Shown: in pieces, positions 48,188 to 58,523 of the stretch
Layout of the letters: each line of letters opens with the position of its first letter
Position numbering within the stretch: the stretch's first letter is position 1
Assembly (NCBI RefSeq): GCF_018257575.1
Contig: NZ_JAERJP010000002.1
Location: 124,001-188,000 of the forward strand
Length of the DNA: 64,000 bases
Direction: 5' to 3'
DNA from: Tatumella sp. JGM91
GTDB taxonomy: Bacteria; Pseudomonadota; Gammaproteobacteria; Enterobacterales; Enterobacteriaceae
Program-made: the position numbers and the translations under genes
The notes under the pieces: generated by a model
Seen by the model: only the letters and a program-made list of their open reading frames with translations
Told to the model about the DNA's origin: nothing
Databases searched by the model: none

Positions 48188-50783
48188 ACCGGCGCTGACA
48201 AAAAAGCGCAAGATTTCCCCTTTCTGGCTGCTGCCACTGGTCGCGTTACTGATCACCGGCGGGTTACTGTGGCAAAATTACCAGCAACGGGGAACCACCA
48301 TTACCATTAACTTTCAGACCGCCGACGGCATCGTCCCCGGGCGGACCCCTATCCGTTATCAGGGGGTACAAATCGGTACTGTTGAAGGCATTGTGCTGAG
48401 TGATGATTACCGGACCATCCGTATTAAAGCCAGTATCAAAAATGAGATGAAGCCGGCACTGCGTGAAAACACCCAGTTCTGGCTGGTGACACCTCAGGCC
48501 TCTCTGGCCGGTGTTTCAGGTCTTGATGCCCTGGTTGGCGGTAACTATATCTCCATGATGCCGGGCAACGGCAACCCGCAGGACAGCTTCACAGCTCTGG
48601 ACTCTCAGCCAAAATATAACACCAACACGTCCGGGTTAATGTTGCACCTGAATGCACCGGATCTCGGCTCGCTTTCGACGGGCTCTCTGGTCTATTACCG
48701 CAAGGTTCCGGTCGGTAAAGTGTATAACTACAGTGTGAATAGTGATAACCGTGGTGTGGTTATCGATGTTTTAATCGAGCGCCGCTACAGTTATCTGGTC
48801 AAAAAAGACAGTCGTTTCTGGAATGTGTCTGGAATTGATGCCCGTTTCGGCGCCGGCGGGGTGAATATCCGGATGGACAGCCTGCCTGCAATCATTAACG
48901 GTGCTATTGCCTTTGATTCTCCGTCAGCCAGTCAGGCGGCGGTGTCTGATGAAAATTATACCCTGTACCCGACTCTGGCAGAAAGTCACCGCGGGGTAAG
49001 TATTGCCCTTGACCTGCCTGACGGTAATAACCTGAGCGCCGGATCCACTCCACTGCTGTATCAGGGACTACAGGTCGGTACCCTGACCCGGTTAAACCTG
49101 ACTGACCCGCAACATGTCAGCGGTGAATTAACCATTGACCCTTCAGTAACCGAACTGATGCGCACGCAGACACGTATCGAATTACACCGTCCGAAAATCA
49201 CTTCCGCTGACGCGTCTCTGAGCAGCCTGTTAACCGGAAATACGCTGCAACTGATCCCCGGCGCAGGTGAACCCCGCAACCGCTTCACGGTTTATCCGGC
49301 GACCCGAACACTGATGTATACCCCGGGCAGCCTGAATCTGCAGTTAACTGCCGATGACAGTTACGGTATTGCTGCGGGCCAGCCGGTGATCCTGAATGGT
49401 GTTACCATCGGTACCGTCTCTGAACGGGAGCTGACCACTAATGGCGTGCGCTTTGTTATTTCGATTGCCGCGAATTATCGTCAGTTCGTCCATGCCAACA
49501 GTAAGTTTGTGGCAGACAGTCAGATTCGGGTCAATGTCAGCCCGGACGGTGTGCAGATGGTCGGAGCCAGCCCCGGAGAGTGGTTACAGGGCGGGATCCG
49601 CTTAATTGCGGGAGATAAAGGTGATCCTGCGCCCCGTTATCCGTTATACGCCGATGCAGAAAAAGCAGCACAAGGCATTACCGGGGATACCCCTGTTGCG
49701 ACCCTGAACCTGACTGCACAAACCCTGCCGGATATTCAGACCGGATCGGTTGTACTGTACCGCCGTTTTCAGGTCGGGGAAATTGTCGCTGTCACTCCTC
49801 ATGCAAACAATTTCACGGTAGCGGTCCATATCAACCCTGCTTACCGTCAGCTGGTCACCAAAGATAGCGTGTTCTGGGCAGAAGGCGGGGCTAAAGTACA
49901 GCTTAATGCCAGTGGTATCACGGTGCAGGCAACCCCGCTTAACCGCGCACTGAAAGGTGCGATAAGTTTCGATAATGTACAGGGAGTTGAACACTCGCCG
50001 GGTCAGAACCGGGTTCTCTATCCGACCGAGACCGCAGCCAAAGCTATCGGTAGCCAGATCACCCTGCAGACCTATGATGCCAGTAAACTGTCTGCCGGTA
50101 TGCCTATCCGCTATCTCGGGATTACTGTGGGGCAGATAGAGTCCCTGTCACTCAATGCCGCTAATAATCAGGTCCTTGCCAAAGCGGTGCTCTACCCGGA
50201 ATACGTCAACGATTTTGCCCGTACCGGCAGCCGTTTTTCCATTATTTCACCGGAGATTTCACCTGCCGGGGTGAATCACCTTGAGTCTATCTTACAGCCA
50301 TACGTTAACGTTGATCCAGGGAAAGGCACCGCCAGCCGCAGTTTTGAACTTCAGCAGGCAACAATCACCGATTCGCGTTATCTGAATGGCAGGACCCTGT
50401 ATGTCGATGCTCCGGAAGCCGGTTCACTGACCATAGGTACTCCGGTTCTGTTCCGTGGTGTTGAAGTCGGTACCGTCACCGGAACTTCTCTGGGGGCTCT
50501 GGCTGACCGGGTACAAATCGCCCTGCGCATCAGTCAGCGTTACCAGTATCTGGTCAGGAACAACTCGGTATTCTGGCTGGCTTCAGGGTATTCACTGAAC
50601 TTTGGCTTGATCGGCGGTGTAGTCAAAACCGGTACCTTCCAGCAATTTATCCGTGGCGGAATACAGTTTGCCACACCGCCGACAGTGCCTCTGGCTCCTG
50701 AAGCGGGTGCCGGTAAGCATTTCCTGTTACTTAATGAAGCGCCAAAAGACTGGCAGTCATGGGGCACCGCGATCTCCCGCTAA
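48156..50783 (+). CDS. letB: Lipid transport protein LetB (YebT, MCE family)
   Basis: The 875-residue protein has an N-terminal membrane anchor (about 20-42) followed by seven MCE domains that stack into a periplasm-spanning tube for lipid transport. E. coli LetB has 877 residues. The repeated motif G-x-P-(I/V)-x-(Y/F)-(Q/R)-G-(V/I)-x-(V/I)-G is easy to see, for example [12 protein letters not shown] near 57 and [11 protein letters not shown] near 770. The start is ATG 48156, with another in-frame ATG two codons earlier. It overlaps letA, which implies coupled translation. Confidence 0.95.
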   Translation: MQQETPNMPIRPALTKKRKISPFWLLPLVALLITGGLLWQNYQQRGTTITINFQTADGIVPGRTPIRYQGVQIGTVEGIVLSDDYRTIRIKASIKNEMKPALRENTQFWLVTPQASLAGVSGLDALVGGNYISMMPGNGNPQDSFTALDSQPKYNTNTSGLMLHLNAPDLGSLSTGSLVYYRKVPVGKVYNYSVNSDNRGVVIDVLIERRYSYLVKKDSRFWNVSGIDARFGAGGVNIRMDSLPAIINGAIAFDSPSASQAAVSDENYTLYPTLAESHRGVSIALDLPDGNNLSAGSTPLLYQGLQVGTLTRLNLTDPQHVSGELTIDPSVTELMRTQTRIELHRPKITSADASLSSLLTGNTLQLIPGAGEPRNRFTVYPATRTLMYTPGSLNLQLTADDSYGIAAGQPVILNGVTIGTVSERELTTNGVRFVISIAANYRQFVHANSKFVADSQIRVNVSPDGVQMVGASPGEWLQGGIRLIAGDKGDPAPRYPLYADAEKAAQGITGDTPVATLNLTAQTLPDIQTGSVVLYRRFQVGEIVAVTPHANNFTVAVHINPAYRQLVTKDSVFWAEGGAKVQLNASGITVQATPLNRALKGAISFDNVQGVEHSPGQNRVLYPTETAAKAIGSQITLQTYDASKLSAGMPIRYLGITVGQIESLSLNAANNQVLAKAVLYPEYVNDFARTGSRFSIISPEISPAGVNHLESILQPYVNVDPGKGTASRSFELQQATITDSRYLNGRTLYVDAPEAGSLTIGTPVLFRGVEVGTVTGTSLGALADRVQIALRISQRYQYLVRNNSVFWLASGYSLNFGLIGGVVKTGTFQQFIRGGIQFATPPTVPLAPEAGAGKHFLLLNEAPKDWQSWGTAISR

Positions 50784-50863
50784 ACCCGCACCACAGATAA
50801 CGGGCAGCATCGCTGCCCGTTATCATGTTACAATAACTGACTATTTTCTAACGGTACCCCCCT

Positions 50864-52291
50864 GTGTCCGATTCATCTCTGTTTTTCCCTGAAGACTTTC
50901 TGTCACAAATGCAACAATTACTCCCTGACGGGCAGCAGTTTTCCGCGTTTAAAGCACTGTGCCACCAGCCACTGCGCCGGAGTATCCGGGTTAATACTCT
51001 TAAAATTTCGGTGGCGGACTTTCTGGCGCTGGTTGCTGACTATGACTGGCAACTGAGCCCGGTGCCCTGGTGTGAAGAAGGTTTCTGGATAAGCCGTACC
51101 GATGAATCACTGCCTCTCGGCAGCGTTGCAGAGCATTTGAACGGACTGTTTTATATTCAGGAAGCCAGCTCAATGCTGCCGGTGTCAGCACTTTTTGCCC
51201 ACAGCATTGATCCCCGCTATGTAATGGATATGGCTGCTGCTCCCGGCTCTAAAACAACCCAGATTGCTGCCAGAATGCAGGACCAGGGCATGATACTGGC
51301 AAACGAATACTCAGCCAGCAGGGTAAAAGTACTGCATGCCAATATCAGTCGTTGCGGCGTCAGCCGTGCAGCCATTACCCATTTTGACGCTGCTGTATTT
51401 GGCCCGGCATTACCGGAGCAATTTGATGCAATCCTGCTGGATGCCCCCTGCTCCGGCGAAGGCGTTATCCGCAAAGATCCCCGGGCACTGAAAAACTGGA
51501 GCCTGTCGAGTTGCCGGCAGATTGCCGCTACTCAGCAGCAATTGCTGGAAAGTGCTTTCCATGCGCTGAAACCCGGCGGCACACTGGTATATTCGACCTG
51601 TACCCTTAACCGGCTGGAAAACCAGCAGGTGGTTAATCAGTTACTGGCCAGCTACCCGCAGGCAGTGGAAGTGATTGCTCTGAATACGCTGTTTGAGGGC
51701 GCGTCACAGGCGGCAACCCGCGAAGGTTACCTGCATGTTTTCCCGCAATATTTCGATAGTGAAGGATTTTTTGTCGCCTGTTTACGTAAAACAGACAGTA
51801 TTCCCCCGCTTCCGGCCCCGACCTATAAAGTCGGCAAATTCCCTTTCAGTCCGTTACCCCGGAAACAGGTTCAGGAAGTACGCCAGCGGGCAAACGACGC
51901 CGGTCTGGACTGGCCGGAAAATTTGAAACTCTGGCAGCGGGATAAAGAAATCTGGTTATTCCCTGAAGAAGCTGAGTCATTATTTGGCCGGGTACGCTTT
52001 TCACGCATCGGCCTGAAGCTGGCTGAAACCTTTGCCAGGGGTTATCGCTGGCAGCATGAGGCCGTTATTGCACTGGCAGATCCCGGGCACGACACGGTTG
52101 TTCACCTGAGTGATGCGCAGGCAGAAGAGTGGTACCGTGGCCGTGATATCTACCCTTGTCAGCCGTTACCTGCCAGTGACATGCTGGTATTCCATCGTGG
52201 TCAGCCACTGGGACTGGCGAAAAAGGTCAGTAACCGGATAAAAAACAGCTACCCCCGTGAACTGGTAAAAGAAGGCCGTTTGTTCCGCTGA
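50864..52291 (+). CDS. rsmF: 16S rRNA (cytosine-1407-C5) methyltransferase
   Basis: The 475-residue SAM enzyme makes m5C1407 in 16S rRNA. E. coli RsmF has 479 residues. Motif I is [11 protein letters not shown] near 124-134. The two cysteines of the m5C mechanism are in D-A-P-C-S-G-E-G near 196 and Y-S-T-C-T-L-N near 246. Its start is GTG at 50864. The C-terminal PUA-like RNA-binding domain ends [16 protein letters not shown]. The gene ends 8 bases before the SdsR terminator on the other strand. Confidence 0.96.
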   Translation: MSDSSLFFPEDFLSQMQQLLPDGQQFSAFKALCHQPLRRSIRVNTLKISVADFLALVADYDWQLSPVPWCEEGFWISRTDESLPLGSVAEHLNGLFYIQEASSMLPVSALFAHSIDPRYVMDMAAAPGSKTTQIAARMQDQGMILANEYSASRVKVLHANISRCGVSRAAITHFDAAVFGPALPEQFDAILLDAPCSGEGVIRKDPRALKNWSLSSCRQIAATQQQLLESAFHALKPGGTLVYSTCTLNRLENQQVVNQLLASYPQAVEVIALNTLFEGASQAATREGYLHVFPQYFDSEGFFVACLRKTDSIPPLPAPTYKVGKFPFSPLPRKQVQEVRQRANDAGLDWPENLKLWQRDKEIWLFPEEAESLFGRVRFSRIGLKLAETFARGYRWQHEAVIALADPGHDTVVHLSDAQAEEWYRGRDIYPCQPLPASDMLVFHRGQPLGLAKKVSNRIKNSYPRELVKEGRLFR

Positions 52292-52298
52292 CACGACT

Positions 52299-52335
52299 AA
52301 AAAAAAGACCGGACACAACTCCTGTGGCCGGTCGG
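52299..52335 (-). terminator. Terminator of SdsR
   Basis: A 6-bp or longer GC-rich stem (GACCGG near 52307-52312 with CCGGTC near 52328-52333, extended by partial pairing) has eight A on its left, giving a perfect U-run for the minus strand. On the plus strand no U-run follows, so it is not an efficient rsmF terminator. Confidence 0.85.
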
Positions 52336-52390
52336 GGGAAATGGCTCAGAGAGCCGTGCGCTAAAAACTGTGGTTATGCAATAACGTTGC
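52299..52390 (-). ncRNA. sdsR: Small regulatory RNA SdsR (RyeB)
   Basis: On the minus strand the segment reads TTTTTAGCGCACGGCTCTCT, then GAGCCATTTCCC, and ends in an intrinsic terminator (stem GACCGG with CCGGTC and eight U). This is the conserved core and 3' layout of E. coli SdsR, which also starts GCAA. Here GCAACG begins at 52390. The length is about 92 nt versus 104 in E. coli. SdsR is a sigmaS-dependent Hfq-binding RNA that represses several porin and metabolic mRNAs. A CTATGCTTATT element just upstream fits a sigmaS -10. In E. coli it lies at this junction opposite SraC. Confidence 0.88.
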
Positions 52391-52453
52391 TCTGTTAATA
52401 AGCATAGTCTGCTTTCCCCCGGTTTCCAGTGCCATTGGCTGATGCTGTCACCG

Positions 52454-52795
52454 CTATTTTCCGCACAAAGACTGCGCTTTGCTGATCAATGGTTGCAGGC
52501 TCATTTTCTGACCGGGATGATTTTTATCATCCGCCACCAGCGGAGCAATTGAGCTGCCCTGAGCCAGCCCGGCATTCACTTTTTGCTGTGCTGTTTTATT
52601 CAACGGGTAATTCATTAAGGTCGACGGATTAATGGCAAATAATGCGCCGTCCTTTTCACAGGTCAGCATAATTTCTTCACGGTTCAGGGGCCAGTGATCT
52701 TTGCCGGTTTCGAAACGACTGACGGTGATCACCTGAGTTGCCATAGCCTGACCACTGAGCAACAGCAGTAACAGGGAAGGAAATATTTTTTTCAT
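52454..52795 (-). CDS. yebY: YebY (DUF2511) exported protein
   Basis: The 113-residue protein has an N-terminal signal peptide ([19 protein letters not shown], cut after A-M-A). It matches E. coli YebY of the copper-stress operon yobA-yebZ-yebY. The mature part has [10 protein letters not shown] near 45 and a second Cys at the C terminus, likely forming a disulfide. The start at 52795 is preferred over 52819 because it gives a standard signal peptide. It lies 45 bases downstream of yebZ. Confidence 0.9.
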   Translation of the reverse strand: MKKIFPSLLLLLLSGQAMATQVITVSRFETGKDHWPLNREEIMLTCEKDGALFAINPSTLMNYPLNKTAQQKVNAGLAQGSSIAPLVADDKNHPGQKMSLQPLISKAQSLCGK

Positions 52796-52840
52796 GCAAT
52801 ATAAACCTTGTTTACACAATCATTGAATAACGGGAAAAAT

Positions 52841-53716
52841 TCAGCCCGGCGATAAGGTTGCCAGCAGGCTGACCAGTCCGATGACGACCAGAGAGGTAAT
52901 CAGCTCCAGTCTGGTCAGGCGAATAAATAACTGCCGACTGTCGTCGTTCGCCGCCTGTTTAAACTGTGGTACCAGCGTGTAGCGGTTATACAGCGCAATC
53001 GTCACCATCAGCATGACAAACAGCACTTTCAACATCAGCAGGCTCAGCCATAATGTGGGCTGCAGCGAAAAGCCGGCAATCGATAACGTATTAATAACAC
53101 CGCTGAATAACGTAACCGCCACCGCCCAGTGACCATAACGGGAAAAACGCATCATGGACAGCAGGGCCTCCCGCTCACCGTATTCCCGTCCTGCCTGTTG
53201 CATCAGTCGCAGCAGCGGATACAAACCTCCGCACCAGAAAGCAGCTCCCAGCAGATGGACAGTCTGGCTCAGCTGCCCTGCGATACCGGCTATCCCGTCG
53301 TGCATCGCGGCATGTCCGGTCCCCGCCAGGCACAGTAGTTGAATCATACTGCTCAGCAATAATAATTTCCGGATGCGGGGCCCTGAGAACCTGATCAGCA
53401 GCAGAGTCAGTGCCGGAAGCAACATTTCCGCCCCCCAGGCCCGGCCAAAATGGGTAGCGGCCACAGCACGCCAGATGTCCGGCTGCGTAAACCCGTTTTG
53501 CTGCCCGCTCATCAATACTGTCTGGGCAGCAAATATTCCCAGCGCACTGACTAACGCAATGGCTGCACTCCACCACAAGGGGGTTTTCAGCAATGCCCCT
53601 AACTGTCCGGCGAATTTACCACGGGTCAGCAGCACCATATAGCCGAGTGTGCCGGAAAAAAATAACAGACTACTGAAATGGAAAAAACGCAGAAGTATGT
53701 AGCCGGTAACAATCAC
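52841..53716 (-). CDS. yebZ: Copper resistance protein D family membrane protein YebZ
   Basis: The 291-residue protein has about eight membrane helices and matches E. coli YebZ (290 residues) of the CopD family, thought to move or handle copper across the inner membrane. The family histidines are seen in R-F-F-H-F-S-S near 12, G-H-A-A-M-H-D near 134 and V-H-L-L-G-A-A-F-W near 153. The CopC-like partner yobA, which precedes yebZ in E. coli, is not here. The operon is yebZ-yebY. Confidence 0.92.
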   Translation of the reverse strand: MIVTGYILLRFFHFSSLLFFSGTLGYMVLLTRGKFAGQLGALLKTPLWWSAAIALVSALGIFAAQTVLMSGQQNGFTQPDIWRAVAATHFGRAWGAEMLLPALTLLLIRFSGPRIRKLLLLSSMIQLLCLAGTGHAAMHDGIAGIAGQLSQTVHLLGAAFWCGGLYPLLRLMQQAGREYGEREALLSMMRFSRYGHWAVAVTLFSGVINTLSIAGFSLQPTLWLSLLMLKVLFVMLMVTIALYNRYTLVPQFKQAANDDSRQLFIRLTRLELITSLVVIGLVSLLATLSPG

Positions 53717-53950
53717 CTGTTACCTCGCCGCGGGAAAATAACCGTATCTGACATCGCGGCGACTATTGTCTGTCTGCCGCATCTCCTGTTCCGCAACACT
53801 CTGCTCTCCTGACACTGATAATAAGAACTGCCTGATTACATTAAGAATACGCCGCTAGTTAACCGGTGTCGAGTTTACGCCAGCTTAGCCCGGGGGTTGA
53901 TCCGCAGAAGAGAAAGCATTATTTTGACGCTAAATATTCAGGAGCACCCG

Positions 53951-54184
53951 ATGAGCTTTAACTTAGCCCTGCTGTCTGCAGAAGAAAAAGATAAGATTAA
54001 TACGGATCTGGCTGCCTCCGGCGTCGCCTTTAAAGAACGTTATAATATGCCGGTAGTCGCTGAGATTGTTGAAAGAGAACAACCTGAAGCATTACGCGAC
54101 TGGTTCCGCCAGCGACTGGGGACTTTTCGCCAGATCTCCCTGACCCTGTCACGTTTACCTTATGAACCTAAACAGAAAAACTGA
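53951..54184 (+). CDS. holE: DNA polymerase III theta subunit
   Basis: The 77-residue subunit binds the proofreading epsilon subunit in the replicative polymerase core. E. coli HolE has 76 residues. The conserved body is [12 protein letters not shown] and [12 protein letters not shown], with S-R-L-P-Y-E-P-K at the end. The start M-S-F-N-L at 53951 follows GGAGCAC. The stop overlaps the exoX start in an ATGA arrangement, so the two are translationally coupled. Confidence 0.95.
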   Translation: MSFNLALLSAEEKDKINTDLAASGVAFKERYNMPVVAEIVEREQPEALRDWFRQRLGTFRQISLTLSRLPYEPKQKN

Positions 54185-54858
54185 TGTTACGGGTTATTGA
54201 TACAGAAACCTGTGGCCTGCAGGGCGGCATTGTCGAAATCGCCTCGGTGGATGTGACTGATGGCAGGATAGTCAATCCGATGAGTGATTTGGTCTGTCCC
54301 GACCGGCCTATCAGCCATCAGGCAATGGCAATTCATCGGATCACCCCGCAGATGGTTGCTGATCAGCCGCCGATTGAGCAGGTCATCTCCCGTTACCAGG
54401 GCAGCGACTGCTATGTGGCACATAATGCCAGTTTTGACCGCAGGGTACTTCCTGAAATGGGCGGCGAATGGCTGTGCACCCTGAAGATGGCACGCCAGTT
54501 ATGGCCGGGGCGTAAATACAGTAACCAGGCGCTGCGCCATAGCCTTAAGCTGGACATTGAACCGCCACAGCACCTGCATGCTCACCGGGCATTGTATGAC
54601 TGCTATGTGACCGCCGCACTGTTAATCCGGATTATGGAACAATCGGGCTGGGATCGCCCGCAGATGCTGGCAGTCTGCCAGCCGGCAGCCAGCGCTCAGG
54701 CCGATGATATTTTCCCTTTCGGAAAATACCGCGGACAACCTATTGCTTCAGTGGCGCGGAAGGACCCGGGTTATCTGCGCTGGATGCTGGATAATCTTAC
54801 GGACTTACGCCCGGCATTACGCCAGGCACTCCGGCATTATCTGAAGGGTCAGCCCTGA
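54184..54858 (+). CDS. exoX: Exodeoxyribonuclease X
   Basis: The 224-residue DnaQ-like 3'-5' exonuclease acts in mismatch repair and other DNA repair. E. coli ExoX has 220 residues. The DEDDh residues are in V-I-D-T-E-T-C near 4-10, H-N-A-S-F-D near 79-84 and A-H-R-A-L-Y-D near 136-142. Residues 177 to the end form the C-terminal domain (F-P-F-G-K-Y-R-G). It overlaps holE by one base and overlaps the convergent ptrB 3' end by 10 bases. In E. coli holE and exoX are near neighbours with yobB between them. Confidence 0.95.
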   Translation: MLRVIDTETCGLQGGIVEIASVDVTDGRIVNPMSDLVCPDRPISHQAMAIHRITPQMVADQPPIEQVISRYQGSDCYVAHNASFDRRVLPEMGGEWLCTLKMARQLWPGRKYSNQALRHSLKLDIEPPQHLHAHRALYDCYVTAALLIRIMEQSGWDRPQMLAVCQPAASAQADDIFPFGKYRGQPIASVARKDPGYLRWMLDNLTDLRPALRQALRHYLKGQP

Positions 54859-56921
54859 ATCTGAGCTGGCGGAAGCAGCCCTTCCGCCAGCCCGATAAGG
54901 AAGGCACTCTCCATCGCGATATCATGATAGGCTTTAAACCGTCCCGATTTCCCCCCGTGCCCGGCATCCATATCGGTCCATAACAGCAGCAAGTGATTAT
55001 CGGTTTTCAGTTCCCGCAGCTTCGCGACCCACTTGGCCGGTTCCCAGTACTGTACCTGCGAATCATGTAAGCCAGTAGTTACCAGCATATGCGGATAAGC
55101 CGCAGGGCGGACATTATCATAAGGGCTATAACTGCGGATAACGGCATAGCTTTCGGCCTGCTGCGGATTACCCCACTCATCATATTCGCCGGTGGTTAAC
55201 GGAATACTTTCATCCAGCATGGTCGTCAGCACATCAACAAAAGGTACCTGTGCCACAATTCCGTGATACAGTCCGGCAGCCTGATTAACTATCGCTCCCA
55301 TCAGTAAGCCACCGGCACTGCCGCCCATGGCATAGCATTGTTGCGGGTTACCATAACCCCGCGCCAGTAACTGGCGGGTTGACTGGATAAAGTCACTGAA
55401 GCTGTGCTGTTTATTTGCCAGCCGTCCGCCGTCGTACCACGCCTGCCCCAGCTCGCCACCACCACGAATATGCACCAGTGCATAGACAAATCCTCTGTCC
55501 AGCAGACTGAGACGACTGCTGCTAAAGTCTGCATCCATACTGCTGCCATACGCACCGTAACCGTAGACCAGTAAAGGATTTTCCGCCGGACGGAACAGGT
55601 CTTTTCGGTAGACCAGGGATACGGGTACCTCACAGCCATCATCCATTGTCAGCCATAAATACTCACTATGGTATTTCCCGGCACTGAAACCTTTTACCGT
55701 GCTTTGCTTCAGAATCTGACGTTCACCGCTGTCCAGATCAAGCTGGAAGGTGGTTGCCGGGGTGGTCATGGATGAATAACCGTAACGTAATTCTGAAGTG
55801 TCCGGCGACGGGTTATAGCCCAGCCAGGTCACGTACGTCGGATCATCAAAGCGGATCAGCCGTTGTTCATCACGGAAACGATGATACTGAGACAAACAGC
55901 TCAGGCCGTTTTCCCGCTCTTCCGTCACCAGCCAGTCCCGGAATACCTGAAAGTCCTCCAGTACCCGCTGCTCTCTGACGGGGATGACCGTCTGCCAGTG
56001 CCTTTCTTCCGGCAGGGATTCTGCGGTGCGGTACAGGCCGAAATTAATCCCTTCGGCGTTGGATCGGATATAAAACTGCTGCTGATAGTGGTCCAGATCA
56101 TATTCATGATCTTCCCGCCGCGGCAAAAAACATTCGGGCGCGGACTGAGGCTCACTGGCATTCACCAGCCAGACCTCGGTGCTGGTGGTACTGTCGATAA
56201 TAATTTCGATAAAGTCTTCCGAGGTGGTTTTCCCCAGACTGACATAGAAGCTGTCATCATTTTCCTGATACACCAGCTGGTCCTGGTCGACCGCTGTTCC
56301 CGCAATATGTCGCCAGACCTGCCAGGGCAACAGAGTATCCGGATCCTGACGGACATAGAACAGAGTTCTGCCATCATTCGCCCATACCAGCGAAGGAGAA
56401 ACGCCGGTCAGGACTTCCGGAAACCAGTGGTTATCCGCTAATGAGTACAGACGTATCTCATATTGTCGCCGTGATAAAAAATCTTCCGCGACCGCCATCA
56501 GACGATTATCCGTGGTGATATCCAGGGCTCCGAGACTATAGTACGGATGCTGCTCTGCTCTTTTGTTACAGTCAATCAGGCATTCCCACTGTGGATCTGC
56601 GGATCCGTTTTGCCGGGCGCGGAACCATGCCGGGTACTCTCCTCCGGCAGCAAAACGCTGCTGATAGAGAAAACCGTTTTTCAGATAAGGGACCGAATGA
56701 TCTTTCGGCGGGATACGGGCCACCATTTCCTGGTATAACCTTTTTTCCAGGTCTTTCACCGCGGATAATTGTTGCTGGCAGTAATCATTTTCCTGACGCA
56801 GATAGTCAAGGACTTCCGGACGGGAACGCTCATCATCCCTCAGCCAGTAGTAATTATCTGTTCTGGTTTCACCATGCAGTGTCATTGTATGGGGATGTTT
56901 TGCTGCTTTTGGGATTGTCAT
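54849..56921 (-). CDS. ptrB: Oligopeptidase B
   Basis: The 690-residue cytosolic serine peptidase cleaves small peptides after Lys or Arg. E. coli PtrB has 686 residues. The N-terminal beta-propeller precedes the alpha/beta-hydrolase domain. The nucleophile is in [10 protein letters not shown], the acid in [10 protein letters not shown] and the histidine in [10 protein letters not shown]. The start at 56921 ([11 protein letters not shown]) follows AGGACAGAG. A longer open frame upstream to 57113 would overlap the purT promoter and is rejected. yebG, between ptrB and purT in E. coli, is missing. Confidence 0.97.
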   Translation of the reverse strand: MTIPKAAKHPHTMTLHGETRTDNYYWLRDDERSRPEVLDYLRQENDYCQQQLSAVKDLEKRLYQEMVARIPPKDHSVPYLKNGFLYQQRFAAGGEYPAWFRARQNGSADPQWECLIDCNKRAEQHPYYSLGALDITTDNRLMAVAEDFLSRRQYEIRLYSLADNHWFPEVLTGVSPSLVWANDGRTLFYVRQDPDTLLPWQVWRHIAGTAVDQDQLVYQENDDSFYVSLGKTTSEDFIEIIIDSTTSTEVWLVNASEPQSAPECFLPRREDHEYDLDHYQQQFYIRSNAEGINFGLYRTAESLPEERHWQTVIPVREQRVLEDFQVFRDWLVTEERENGLSCLSQYHRFRDEQRLIRFDDPTYVTWLGYNPSPDTSELRYGYSSMTTPATTFQLDLDSGERQILKQSTVKGFSAGKYHSEYLWLTMDDGCEVPVSLVYRKDLFRPAENPLLVYGYGAYGSSMDADFSSSRLSLLDRGFVYALVHIRGGGELGQAWYDGGRLANKQHSFSDFIQSTRQLLARGYGNPQQCYAMGGSAGGLLMGAIVNQAAGLYHGIVAQVPFVDVLTTMLDESIPLTTGEYDEWGNPQQAESYAVIRSYSPYDNVRPAAYPHMLVTTGLHDSQVQYWEPAKWVAKLRELKTDNHLLLLWTDMDAGHGGKSGRFKAYHDIAMESAFLIGLAEGLLPPAQIQG

Positions 56922-57063
56922 TGTCTCTGTCCTGAAAAAATTAAGACCTGCCAGCCGGAGGAATACGTTCACCGCAAGGAAGAATCTGACCCTGTCATCG
57001 TCTGCCCTGCCGTCTGTGAAGCAGACTTTACCATTATAAAAAAGAAATCGCCTGCTAATGCCT

Positions 57064-57079
57064 GCGCAATCGTTTTCCT
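57064..57079 (+). promoter_or_regulatory. PurR operator of purT
   Basis: GCGCAATCGTTTTCCT matches the PurR box ACGCAAACGTTTTCNT at 14 of 16 positions. It lies just upstream of a TATACT -10 (57081-57086), so the repressor would block polymerase binding, as at the E. coli purT promoter. Confidence 0.85.
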
Positions 57080-57125
57080 TTATACTGTGCGGCAGTTTTT
57101 GTTCAGGAATCAACGGGTGAAAAGA

Positions 57126-58304
57126 ATGGTAACTCTCGGAACAGCACTGCGTCCGTCAGCAACACGTGTCATGTTATTAGGCTCAGGTGAACTGGGGAAA
57201 GAAGTTGCTGTGGAATGTCAGCGGCTGGGTGTGGAAGTGATCGCCGTAGACCGCTACGCCGATGCTCCGGCGATGCATGTGGCCCACCGCAGCTATGTGA
57301 TCAATATGCTGGATGGTGATGCGCTGGCAGAAGTTATCGCCAGGGAAAAACCTGATTTTGTGGTGCCGGAAATCGAAGCGATTGCTACAGATAAATTACT
57401 CGAGCTTGAACAACAAGGTGTGCATGTGGTGCCGACTGCACGTGCAGCAAAACTGACCATGAACCGTGAGGGCATTCGCCGGCTGGCTGCAGAAGAACTG
57501 GCACTGCCAACCTCAGCTTATCGTTTCGCTGACAGTAAAGAGACGTTTTTTGCTGCCGCCCATGACATCGGATTCCCCTGTATCGTTAAACCGGTGATGA
57601 GCTCTTCAGGTAAAGGTCAGAGCTTTATCCGTACCCCGGACCAACTGGAACAAGCCTGGCAATACGCCCAGCAAGGTGGCCGTGCAGGGGCCGGAAAGGT
57701 GATTGTTGAAGCCGTGGTTAACTTCGATTTTGAGATCACTCTGCTGACGGTCCATGCCGCGGATGGTATTCATTTTTGTGCGCCGATCGGCCATCGCCAG
57801 CAAGACGGTGATTACCGTGAATCCTGGCAGCCACGGGCCATGAGCCCGCTGGCCCTGGAACGTGCTCAGCAAATCTCAGCGTCAGTTGTCAGGGCCCTCG
57901 GAGGATTCGGGCTGTTTGGCGTCGAGCTGTTTGTCTGCGGCGATGACATCATTTTCAGCGAAGTCTCACCACGCCCCCATGATACGGGTATGGTCACCCT
58001 GATTTCACAGGACCTGTCGGAATTTGCTCTGCATGTCCGTGCCTTCCTCGGTTTACCAATCGGCGGGATCCGTCAGTATGGCCCGTCAGCTTCTGCGGTT
58101 ATCCTGCCGGAACTGGACAGCCGGGATATCCGTTTTGTGAATGCGGACCAGGCACTGGGTGCCGGTCTGCAGCTGCGTTTATTTGGCAAACCCGCCATTG
58201 AAGGCCGCCGCCGGCTGGGTGTGGCTTTAGCTACCGGAGATACCACCGAACAAGCGGTTGCCCGCGCTATCGCAGCCGCAGAAAAAGTATCAGTCAGTGG
58301 TTAA
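57126..58304 (+). CDS. purT: Formate-dependent phosphoribosylglycinamide formyltransferase
   Basis: The 392-residue ATP-grasp enzyme formylates GAR with formate and ATP in purine synthesis. E. coli PurT also has 392 residues. The N-terminal G-S-G-E-L-G-K-E near 19-26 and E-I-E-A-I-A-T-D near 82-89 bind [11 protein letters not shown] near 158 is the ATP-grasp loop, and [15 protein letters not shown] near 277-291 carries metal ligands. The ATG at 57126 is the family start. The long upstream opening from 56769 runs through the promoter and is rejected. A PurR box precedes it. Confidence 0.98.
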   Translation: MVTLGTALRPSATRVMLLGSGELGKEVAVECQRLGVEVIAVDRYADAPAMHVAHRSYVINMLDGDALAEVIAREKPDFVVPEIEAIATDKLLELEQQGVHVVPTARAAKLTMNREGIRRLAAEELALPTSAYRFADSKETFFAAAHDIGFPCIVKPVMSSSGKGQSFIRTPDQLEQAWQYAQQGGRAGAGKVIVEAVVNFDFEITLLTVHAADGIHFCAPIGHRQQDGDYRESWQPRAMSPLALERAQQISASVVRALGGFGLFGVELFVCGDDIIFSEVSPRPHDTGMVTLISQDLSEFALHVRAFLGLPIGGIRQYGPSASAVILPELDSRDIRFVNADQALGAGLQLRLFGKPAIEGRRRLGVALATGDTTEQAVARAIAAAEKVSVSG

Positions 58305-58321
58305 TTAACCGACTGCCGCCT

Positions 58322-58342
58322 GTCCCCCGCAGCCCGGGGGAC
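58322..58342 (+). terminator. Hairpin after purT
   Basis: GTCCCCC at 58322-58328 pairs with GGGGGAC at 58336-58342, 17 bases past the purT stop. It is GC-rich but the T-run is weak. Confidence 0.6.
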
Positions 58343-58454
58343 TTATCATTGTCAGCATCTTTACCTCCCCCGACTGCCGTCGTCTCTCCTTTTAGCCTGA
58401 AAATGTTTGCTGAGTACTGCTGTTAGCGGGACATCCGGAAGGTTACGGATCAAA

Positions 58455-58476
58455 AACGCTGCCCTCAGGCAGCGTT
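58455..58476 (-). terminator. Terminator of the siderophore receptor gene
   Basis: AACGCTGCC at 58455-58463 pairs with GGCAGCGTT at 58468-58476, with A-rich sequence on the left giving a U-run on the minus strand. It lies about 50 bases past the receptor stop. Confidence 0.85.
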
Positions 58477-58523
58477 GATCAGTCTCTTCGTTCAATAACG
58501 ACGGTCAGTGTTCAGACCTGTTG

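Noticed and set aside
55863-56441. 192-residue plus-strand frame inside ptrB
   Set aside because: It lies wholly antisense to the catalytic gene ptrB and has no recognisable domain.
56769-57125. 119-residue N-terminal extension of purT
   Set aside because: It runs through the purT PurR box and -10 and antisense to ptrB. The family start is at 57126.
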